5,549 nucleotides of DNA from Methanoregulaceae archaeon (GTDB lineage: Archaea > Halobacteriota > Methanomicrobia > Methanomicrobiales > Methanospirillaceae): assembly GCA_013331215.1 (NCBI GenBank), contig DUGU01000096.1, positions 1,306 to 6,854 of the forward strand, in the 5' to 3' direction. A model generated the notes under the pieces. That model saw only the letters and a program-made list of their open reading frames with translations. It made no database searches and had not been told where the DNA came from. The position numbers and the translations under genes are program-made. How positions within the stretch are numbered: the first letter of the stretch is position 1; each line of letters opens with the position of its first letter. This document shows positions 1-3,786 of the stretch, one piece after another.

Positions 1-276
1 ATCAGGTCCGTTGGCGCCGTCCGAGAGGGCCCGCCGCAGGATCGCGAGGGTCCGGCCGTAGTAGCGGGCGAGGAGGAAGAAGGCCCGGCGCTCGCCGGCG
101 CCGTCGCCCGCGCCACGCCGCTCCTCGAACCCGGCGAGGACGGCCGCAGCGAACGCGCCGGCATCCCAGTACCCGGGCGCGGGCGCGCCGGGGATGGGTA
201 GGCGGCAGACGAGCACCCGGGCGTCGGGGCCGCTCACGGGGCCCGCCCGGTTCCGTCGGTCCGGGGAGGGATCCAC
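1..276 (-). CDS. Unrecognised protein, N-terminal part (runs off left edge)
   Basis: The minus strand is open from a GTG at 274-276 to the window edge, giving 92 codons with no stop. I chose this start because an AGGAGG-type Shine-Dalgarno (minus strand, about 283-288) lies 6 nt before it and overlaps the TGA of the response regulator. A second in-frame GTG at 235-237 has no such site. After a charged N-terminus the protein reads MDPSPDRRNRAGPVSGPDA, then a hydrophobic stretch (VLVCRLPIPGA), then an Arg/Ala-rich helical part (ERRAFFLLARYYGRTLAIL). I see no signal peptide, clear transmembrane segment or known motif. The tight spacing (11 nt after the regulator's stop) indicates co-transcription and translational linkage, so it may belong to the same signalling unit, but no histidine-kinase feature is visible in this part. 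Function unknown. I am fairly sure it is coding because of the ribosome binding site and operon geometry. Confidence 0.6.
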   Translation of the reverse strand, partial: MDPSPDRRNRAGPVSGPDARVLVCRLPIPGAPAPGYWDAGAFAAAVLAGFEERRGAGDGAGERRAFFLLARYYGRTLAILRRALSDGANGPD

Positions 277-287
277 GTCCCCCCTCC

Positions 288-755
288 TCAGGCCCCGTCG
301 GCGATCTCGGGGCTTCTGTGCGTCCCGGCGGGCGCGGGCGACTCCGCCTCCCCGGGCGCGAGGTCTCCGGGTGCCGGGATCCGGCCGCGGCGGACGAGCG
401 CCACCCGGATCCGCTCGACCAGGTCGCGGGGGCTGAACGGCTTCGTGACGTAGTCGTCAGCCCCCGCTGCGATCCCCTCCACGATCTCGGCGAGCTCCGT
501 CCGCGCCGAGAGGACGACGATCACCGGGCAGGCGTCGGCGAGGGTGGCCCTGAGCGTCCCGACCAGTTCGAGCCCGTCCCCGTCAGGGAGCATCCGGTCG
601 ACGACCGCGACGTCCGGGGCCTCCCGCAGGACCGCAGCCAGGCCGGACGCCGCATCTTCCGCGGTGACGACGGAGAAGCCCGCTCGCTCGAGCTTGATCG
701 CGACCACGCGCCGAACGTCCGGGTCGTCATCGACCACCACCACGCGAAACGTCAT
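288..755 (-). CDS. Stand-alone CheY-like response regulator receiver protein
   Basis: This 155-residue protein is a single receiver domain (residues about 3-123) that would be phosphorylated on Asp by a histidine kinase and act in the cytoplasm through protein contacts. All the receiver signature residues are visible: acidic pocket D9/D10, phospho-acceptor D53 in the stretch VVDRMLPDGDG, switch residue S83, Y102 in GADDYVTKPF, and K105 followed by cis-Pro P106. The tail after residue 125 is rich in Pro, Ala and Glu, looks disordered, and carries no DNA-binding or enzymatic output domain. Stand-alone receivers of this sort are common in methanogens, where kinases often lack a linked regulator. 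No kinase is visible in the window. The start is the ATG at 753-755, with GGAG on the minus strand just upstream and inside an inverted repeat. It is the first gene of a minus-strand operon with the partial gene that follows. The fold is nearly certain; the pathway is unknown. Confidence 0.93.
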   Translation of the reverse strand: MTFRVVVVDDDPDVRRVVAIKLERAGFSVVTAEDAASGLAAVLREAPDVAVVDRMLPDGDGLELVGTLRATLADACPVIVVLSARTELAEIVEGIAAGADDYVTKPFSPRDLVERIRVALVRRGRIPAPGDLAPGEAESPAPAGTHRSPEIADGA

Positions 756-757
756 TC

Positions 758-774
758 CTACTCCAGCTGAGTAG
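758..774. repeat. Inverted repeat over the response-regulator ribosome binding site
   Basis: Arms CTACTC (758-763) and GAGTAG (769-774) are perfect inverted repeats with a 5-nt spacer, ending 2 nt before the regulator's start codon on the minus strand. The GGAG that would act as its Shine-Dalgarno lies at the loop/arm boundary. It could be an operator or, if transcribed, a small hairpin limiting translation. Seen directly; the role is inferred. Confidence 0.4.
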
Positions 775-786
775 GGGGCGCTTCCA

Positions 787-796
787 GACTAAAGCC
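787..796 (-). promoter_or_regulatory. Possible TATA-like element for the response regulator
   Basis: On the minus strand the sequence GGAAAATGGCTTTAGTC forms the only A/T-rich patch upstream of the regulator. A TTTAG core here would place transcription start near 765, about 10 nt before the ATG. The match to the archaeal TATA consensus is weak. Confidence 0.25.
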
Positions 797-842
797 ATTT
801 TCCCCCGCAGGGCTCCGGGCGGGGAGCAGAAGACGAGGCCGG

Positions 843-907
843 GCGGCCTCCGGCCGCGGACCGACGACTGCCCCCCCTCGCTGCGGGGTTGTGTCGGGGA
901 GGGGCAG
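843..907. repeat. Cluster of GC-rich inverted repeats in the divergent spacer
   Basis: The 216-nt spacer (756-971) between two divergent genes contains GCGGCC (843-848) and GGCCGC (852-857) as a perfect 6-bp hairpin with a 3-nt loop. It also contains a larger imperfect inverted repeat, with a C-run arm at 868-879 (CTG, seven C, TC) facing GAGGGGCAG at 899-907. In DNA this rich in G and C, such arms can arise by chance. No gene is visible in the spacer. Confidence 0.4.
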
Positions 908-941
908 GACCGGCGAGCCCGCCGCGGCTGTGCCGGTAATG

Positions 942-949
942 TTATATCA
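942..949 (+). promoter_or_regulatory. TATA-like promoter element for the winged-helix gene
   Basis: TTATATCA stands in an isolated A/T-rich patch. Its centre is about 26-27 nt upstream of the ATG at 972, which is the usual archaeal distance from TATA box to transcription start. Transcription would then begin at or within a few bases of that ATG, giving a leaderless mRNA, which agrees with the absence of a Shine-Dalgarno there. Confidence 0.5.
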
Positions 950-971
950 TCTGATACGACAGATCTCCGGC

Positions 972-1244
972 ATGGCATCCGGCTCCCGGGCGGTCCGGTC
1001 GCCGCAGCTCGACACGATCCGGATGGGCGAGGACTTCATCCGCGGGCACTCCGGCGACTTCAAGCGCCGCGCTCTCTGGGAGGCGCTGCCGCGCCGGATG
1101 GTGTACCAGACGTTCAGGCAGATCATCGAGTACCTTCTCGAGTCGGGGAAGATCGCGCTGGTCCGCACGGGGTACGTCGTCTGGATTCACAACCCCGAAC
1201 TCTTCGCGCAGTACTACGGCCGCGACGATCTTCGCATCCGGTAG
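972..1244 (+). CDS. Small winged-helix-like protein, possible antitoxin
   Basis: The 90-residue product has the secondary-structure pattern of a winged helix: a first helix and turn around residues 29-40 (GDFKRRALWEALP), a long helix at about 43-60 (MVYQTFRQIIEYLLESGKI), then a likely wing hairpin at about 61-73 (ALVRTGYVVWIH). Small proteins with the pattern MGEDFI..H.G.F..R.LW..LPR.M.YQTF occur in methanogens as uncharacterised proteins; that is recollection, not a search. I chose ATG 972 because of the TATA-like element at 942-949 and a leaderless arrangement. The frame is open further up to a GTG at 891, but that start would put the TATA inside the gene. ATG 1023 would remove 17 residues. 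A dead RelE-type toxin follows 35 nt downstream on the same strand, so this may be the matching antitoxin or DNA-binding partner (inference). It could equally be an independent regulator. Confidence 0.78.
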   Translation: MASGSRAVRSPQLDTIRMGEDFIRGHSGDFKRRALWEALPRRMVYQTFRQIIEYLLESGKIALVRTGYVVWIHNPELFAQYYGRDDLRIR

Positions 1245-1279
1245 AGCGCGCGGCATCATTCCCTTCCGGACCCCCTCCG

Positions 1280-1574
1280 ATGACCGTCGAGATCTCCAGT
1301 GCCGCCGATCGCCGTGCGGTGTACGAGGCGCTGAGGGTCTCCACCCGGACCGGGGACCGGTGTCCTCGCAGAGAACCCGTATGCCGGCGATCGGATTCGC
1401 CGCCAGCAGGTCCCTACCGAGTACGGCCGGCGATACGGGCCGCTGGAGAACCTGTGAAAGTACAATCTCTCGCGAAGCTGGCGGCTCGTGTAAAAGGTCG
1501 CCCGCGACGGAGGAATCATCGTCGTGCTCGAGTGGTTTTCCCACGACGAGTACGAGCAACGGTTCAACTACTGA
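1280..1574 (+). pseudogene. Decayed RelE/ParE-family toxin
   Basis: Reading from ATG 1280 gives a plausible toxin N-terminus (MTVEISSAADRRAVYEALRV, then STRTGDR) up to about 1360. The rest of the family pattern continues in another frame from 1362: AENPYAGDRIRRQQVPTEYG, then a segment reading NL-stop-KYNLSRSWRLV-stop-KVARDGG, and finally IIVVLEWFSHDEYEQRFNY to the TGA at 1572-1574. RelE-type toxins in methanogens usually have NLWKYNL and a Tyr after RLL/RLV in these places, so TGA 1455-1457 most likely replaces Trp and TAA 1491-1493 replaces Tyr. About ten residues between the two parts appear to be missing, which accounts for the frame change. Intact members are about 105-110 residues and are mRNA-cleaving ribosome-dependent endonucleases. 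With one frameshift or deletion and two stops, no active toxin can be made. No ribosome binding site is present at 1280. Family recognition is from memory of conserved motifs. Confidence 0.82.
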
Positions 1575-1671
1575 GCGGCCGGTGCGTCGAGGCGTGCAGG
1601 GTCGCGGGAGCGCTCGAGTGCGGGCCGCGGCCGGCGATCTCGCCCCGGGCATCGACCGGCCGGCACGAGAC

Positions 1672-1680
1672 TATTTTACT
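1672..1680 (+). promoter_or_regulatory. TATA-like promoter element for the small repeat protein
   Basis: TATTTTACT in the A/T patch 1670-1687 is centred about 27 nt before the ATG at 1703, predicting transcription start at or very near the start codon. No Shine-Dalgarno occurs between them, which suggests a leaderless mRNA as at 972. The preceding stretch 1575-1670 is GC-rich and shows no gene. Confidence 0.5.
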
Positions 1681-1702
1681 TTGAAACGACCAACCGGGCC
1701 GC

Positions 1703-1909
1703 ATGACATACGCGCCGGTCCCCCCGGCCATTCTCGAGCGGGCCATCGACCGCACGGCCGCGGACCTCCAGATCTCCCGGGACGCGCTACTCGAGGCCCT
1801 CACCCCGGTGGTGATCGAGTGGGCCATCACGCGGACCGCCGCCGACCTCGGGATCAGCTCCCGCGAGGCCCGGGCCCGGATCGCGCGCATGATCGACCGG
1901 ACGGCGTGA
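1703..1909 (+). CDS. 68-residue protein with two tandem HTH-like repeats
   Basis: I do not recognise this family. The protein contains an internal duplication with a period of 27 residues: residues 10-32 (ILERAIDRTAADLQISRDAL and on) and residues 37-59 (VIEWAITRTAADLGISSREA and on). The shared core is AI.RTAADL.IS. A third, cut-off copy of the first part, MIDRTA, ends the protein. The core RTAADLGISSREARARI resembles the helix-turn-helix of Fis-like DNA-binding proteins (helix, short turn with Gly-Ile-Ser, recognition helix), so a small DNA-binding protein is possible; this is inference. It is Arg-rich and has no signal or membrane segment. The frame is closed by a TGA at 1682-1684 upstream and has no alternative start, so ATG 1703 is fixed unless the gene is spurious. 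The internal repeat and well-placed TATA argue that it is real. It converges on the membrane protein gene, with 52 nt between the stops. Confidence 0.65.
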   Translation: MTYAPVPPAILERAIDRTAADLQISRDALLEALTPVVIEWAITRTAADLGISSREARARIARMIDRTA

Positions 1910-1936
1910 TCCCCGCTCCCCTTCCGCCCCGCGGCC

Positions 1937-1961
1937 GCCCCGCCGGCATCCCGAACGGGGC
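1937..1961. terminator. Weak inverted repeat between convergent genes
   Basis: GCCCCG (1937-1942) and CGGGGC (1956-1961) form a 6-bp stem with a 13-nt loop in the 52-nt gap between the convergent stop codons. It could help separate the two transcription units, but there is no T-run on either strand, so a terminator role is weakly supported. Confidence 0.25.
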
Positions 1962-2618
1962 CTAGCGATCGGGCGGAGGCCGCACGCTCCCCGAGAGGCG
2001 CGCGAAGACGGCGCCGATCGCCGTGACGATGGACCCCACGAGGAGCGCGGAGACGATCGTCCCCTCGCCGAGGCCCGTCACCGTCCCGAACGCGGCGAAC
2101 GAGACGAGCGCCGCGGCGCAGCAGAGCGAGGCGTCGAAGCAGATCTTCATGGTCCCGAACCTCGTCCCGGTCTTCCTCGCGAGGAGCTTGACGACGGCAT
2201 CCGCCGGGTGGAGCAGGGTATCGGCCGAGACCATCATATACACCCCCAGGGCGAGGACGGCGCACCCGAGGACGAGGGTCAGGACCTCCTCGAGGTACCG
2301 CTCCGGGGCCGCGAATACGGAGATGACCATGCCAAGATCGATGAAGACCCCCAGGACCAGGCCGACGAAGACCTGCAGGAACCGCTCCCTCGGAAACTCC
2401 CTCCCCAGGATCAGGACTTCCAGGAGGACGAACAGGACCCCGAGCAGAAAGGCGAACTCCCCGTAGGTGACGGGAAAGATCCGGCTCAGGACGTACGGGA
2501 CGCTCGAGATCGGCGGCGTGCCGAGGTGCGACCGGGTGACCAGGCCGATGCCGAGGCCCATGAAGAAGAGCCCCGCGAGGGAGAGCAGGTACCGGCTGAA
2601 CGTGCGGGAGGGCGGCAT
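1962..2618 (-). CDS. YczE/YyaS/YitT-family six-helix membrane protein
   Basis: This 218-residue protein is an integral membrane protein with hydrophobic segments at about 10-28, 54-71, 80-103, 112-131, 160-178 and 187-206. After the first helix comes the motif HLGTPPISSVPYVLS (31-45), which is typical of the YczE/YitT-type family; other matching features are a conserved Asp in the third helix (D94), the loop HPADAVVKLLA (137-147), RFGTMKI (153-159), and the Gly-rich turn GLGEGTI (182-188) before the last helix. Members are widespread in bacteria and methanogens and have no firmly established substrate; a transport-like role is a guess. The length is normal and the gene appears complete. ATG 2618 is the only in-frame start in reach. 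No good Shine-Dalgarno lies directly before it; a GGAGG about 30 nt upstream is too distant. It is divergent from the TBP gene and convergent with the 68-residue protein, so it is probably monocistronic. Confidence 0.9.
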   Translation of the reverse strand: MPPSRTFSRYLLSLAGLFFMGLGIGLVTRSHLGTPPISSVPYVLSRIFPVTYGEFAFLLGVLFVLLEVLILGREFPRERFLQVFVGLVLGVFIDLGMVISVFAAPERYLEEVLTLVLGCAVLALGVYMMVSADTLLHPADAVVKLLARKTGTRFGTMKICFDASLCCAAALVSFAAFGTVTGLGEGTIVSALLVGSIVTAIGAVFARLSGSVRPPPDR

Positions 2619-2655
2619 CGGTGCGGGACTCTCTAGAGATGGGTCGTACCTCCGG

Positions 2656-2662
2656 TAATAGA
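2656..2662 (-). promoter_or_regulatory. Possible TATA-like element for the membrane protein gene
   Basis: On the minus strand TTCTATTAC forms a small A/T patch about 40 nt before ATG 2618. A start of transcription near 2633 would leave a leader of about 15 nt. The match to the TATA consensus is poor. A competing A/T patch on this strand (GGATATATG, 2772-2780) would give a leader of about 130 nt. Confidence 0.25.
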
Positions 2663-2755
2663 ATTGTCCGGTTCCCGGCCGGCCCCGCCATCCCCCGGTT
2701 GCTCTCCGTTCCGGCTCCGGCGCCGGGCGCGAGGGAGGGGGCCGGGGTTCTGCAT

Positions 2756-2794
2756 GGCAATATCGTTTGGCATATATCCGGCAATCGCGATATT
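2756..2794. repeat. AT-rich repeat cluster in the divergent spacer
   Basis: The segment has inverted arms AATATCG (2759-2765) and CGATATT (2788-2794). It also has three copies of a GGCA(A/T) motif at 2756, 2769 and 2780, spaced 13 and 11 bp, close to one helical turn. It lies about 90-125 bp upstream of the TBP TATA box and between divergent genes. A regulator binding site is plausible; no known operator is recognised. Confidence 0.35.
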
Positions 2795-2832
2795 TTCGCT
2801 TTCATCGCCGGGCCAAGGATCCGACCTTTGCC

Positions 2833-2848
2833 TGTAAAATAGCTTACA
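2833..2848. repeat. Inverted repeat upstream of the TBP promoter
   Basis: TGTAA (2833-2837) and TTACA (2844-2848) are perfect inverted arms around a 6-nt spacer, about 34 bp before the TATA box. Size and position fit an operator for a dimeric regulator, but short A/T palindromes in an A/T-rich island can occur by chance. Confidence 0.35.
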
Positions 2849-2875
2849 ATCGCAGGAAACAGCTAATTTCAAACG

Positions 2876-2889
2876 GGAAAATTTATATA
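2876..2889 (+). promoter_or_regulatory. Strong archaeal promoter (BRE and TATA box) for the TBP gene
   Basis: TTTATATA at 2882-2889 is a near-consensus archaeal TATA box, preceded by a purine-rich GGAAAA that fits the B recognition element bound by TFB. Transcription should start near 2911, leaving a leader of about 60 nt before the GTG start at 2971. It is the best promoter in the window and sits in a clear A/T-rich island within GC-rich DNA. Confidence 0.8.
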
Positions 2890-2970
2890 GTGTTCTTCCG
2901 ACAATAAGGATTGCAGTCCCGTTCTTCGGGGGGGTGGAAGTACCGTGTCACGTGTTCGGAGGAGGTTCCC

Positions 2971-3564
2971 GTGAGCACGACGGTCGCCGCGGCGGCCGAC
3001 CCCGCCGGCCTCCGGCTCTGGGTCCGGAACGTCGTGGCCGTGGCCCGGGTCGCCGACGCCCTTCCGCTCGCCGCGCTCGCGACGAGAATCCCCGGCGCGG
3101 CGCACCCGAAGAAGAACTACCCGGGAATCTTCCTCCGCGTTCCCGGGACGAAGGCCGCGTGCCACGTCTACGAATCGGGAAAGGTCGTGCTCACCGGCCT
3201 TGCAGCCGTGGACCGCATCGGGCCCGCACTCGCGGCCGTCGTCGAGACGCTCCGCGCCGCCGGAGCGGAACTCCTTGTGCCCGTGCCCGCGGCCCGGGTC
3301 ATCAACCTGGTCGCGACCGGCAACCTCGGCATGAAGATCGCCCTCTCCCGGTTCGCCCTCGCCCTCGAGCTCGAGCGGATCGAGTACGACCCCGAGCAGT
3401 TCGCGGGGCTCGTCTACCGGGCCCGGGCCGGCGGCACGGCCCTCGTCTTCGCCAGCGGCGCGATCGTCGTCATGGGCGCGCGGTCCCTCGAGCAGGCGCA
3501 GGCCGTCGCGACCGAGGTCCGGGACGTCATCGACGGCGTGGGCGCGTGGCACCTGTACGCCTGA
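2971..3564 (+). CDS. tbp: Divergent TATA-box-binding protein paralogue
   Basis: The 197-residue product has the two-repeat saddle architecture of TBP, the general factor that binds the TATA box and recruits TFB and RNA polymerase. Repeat 1 spans about 15-95 (VRNVVAVARV, KKNYPGIFLR, YESGKVVLTG) and repeat 2 about 105-187 (VINLVATGNLG, IEYDPEQFAGLVYRA, FASGAIVVMG). The minor-groove asparagines are kept at N20 and N112. Compared with canonical TBP, both repeat-1 intercalating phenylalanines are tyrosines (Y50 and Y67), while those of repeat 2 are present (F144 and F160). In repeat 2 the usual SGK.V.TG is SGAIVVMG, losing a Lys and the contact Thr. It is a little longer than usual (about 180-185) because of an Ala-rich N-terminus. 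GTG 2971 is chosen because GGAGGAGG (2958-2965) lies 5 nt before it; an upstream in-frame TTG at 2911 coincides with the expected transcription start and lacks TBP-like residues. It is probably a secondary TBP with altered promoter preference (inference). Confidence 0.93.
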   Translation: MSTTVAAAADPAGLRLWVRNVVAVARVADALPLAALATRIPGAAHPKKNYPGIFLRVPGTKAACHVYESGKVVLTGLAAVDRIGPALAAVVETLRAAGAELLVPVPAARVINLVATGNLGMKIALSRFALALELERIEYDPEQFAGLVYRARAGGTALVFASGAIVVMGARSLEQAQAVATEVRDVIDGVGAWHLYA

Positions 3565-3638
3565 CCGCCGTCGGATCGGCGTCCGTTGCGGGCCCGGCCG
3601 GCCGTTCGCTCCCGGTTTCGGCAGTAAAATTTCGGAAG

Positions 3639-3645
3639 ATTTAAC
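3639..3645 (+). promoter_or_regulatory. Possible TATA-like element for the protease gene
   Basis: Within the A/T patch 3623-3645 (GTAAAATTTC, then GATTTAAC) a TATA core at about 3639-3644 would place transcription start near 3668 and give a leader of about 120 nt. Either A-rich core could serve; neither is a strong match. The absence of a T-rich stop signal also allows read-through from the TBP gene. Confidence 0.35.
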
Positions 3646-3678
3646 GGGTCCCGAACGTATCTGTGATAATCGCGCGTG

Positions 3679-3712
3679 GGGTGAGAGACCCTCTTTCGCG
3701 GCCTCCGGGCCG
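3679..3712 (+). repeat. Two small hairpins in the protease leader
   Basis: GGGT (3679-3682) can pair with ACCC (3688-3691), and CGGCC (3699-3703) with GGCCG (3708-3712). They lie between the TBP stop and the protease start in a stretch (3565-3786) with no gene. They could be leader structure or simply GC-rich noise. Confidence 0.25.
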
Positions 3713-3751
3713 GGCACCGGCTAATCCTACGTGCGGGGCAGAACGACGCAA

Positions 3752-3781
3752 CCTCCGCTTCGGAGCGAAGCGGCCGGGAGG
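3752..3781 (+). promoter_or_regulatory. Hairpin that can mask the protease Shine-Dalgarno
   Basis: GCTTCG (3757-3762) pairs perfectly with CGAAGC (3766-3771) around a GAG loop. CCTCC (3752-3756) can extend the stem by pairing with GGAGG (3777-3781), which is the Shine-Dalgarno of the protease gene, leaving a 5-nt bulge. Alternatively CCGCTTCG/CGAAGCGG (3755-3762 and 3766-3773) forms an 8-bp stem that leaves the Shine-Dalgarno free. The two forms compete, so this could control translation. The pairing is read directly; the regulatory role is inference. Confidence 0.5.
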
Positions 3782-3786
3782 ATACG

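Noticed and set aside
891..971. Upstream GTG start (891) or ATG start (939) for the winged-helix protein
   Set aside because: Both would place the TATA-like element inside the coding sequence; the ATG at 972 sits at the expected transcription start.
1455..1493. Stop-codon recoding in the toxin gene (UGA as selenocysteine or Trp, UAA read through)
   Set aside because: The gene also has a frame change with missing codons, and pyrrolysine uses UAG, not UGA or UAA. Decay is the simpler explanation.
942..1652. A 236-codon minus-strand frame opposite the winged-helix gene and toxin remnant
   Set aside because: Arg/Pro-rich composition, no motif, and antisense to a coherent winged-helix-like protein.
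1577..1661. Inverted copies of GGCCGGT and ACCGGCC flanking the spacer before the small HTH-like gene
   Set aside because: Seven-base GC-only arms 70 nt apart are expected by chance in this DNA; no transposase or target duplication is present.
1564..2805. A 413-codon minus-strand frame overlapping the membrane protein gene
   Set aside because: It is a frame shadow of the six-helix YczE-like gene on the same strand, also covering the toxin remnant and the small HTH-like gene; it has no recognisable domain.
2633..2872. A 79-codon minus-strand frame in the divergent spacer
   Set aside because: It covers the AT-rich regulatory island, shows no motif and has no convincing ribosome binding site.
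2911..2970. Upstream TTG start adding 20 residues to the TBP
   Set aside because: It falls at the predicted transcription start, the extra residues are not TBP-like, and GTG 2971 has a strong Shine-Dalgarno at the right distance.
2869..3717. A 282-codon minus-strand frame opposite the TBP gene
   Set aside because: It is antisense to a clear TBP and has low-complexity Gly/Arg/Asp composition.
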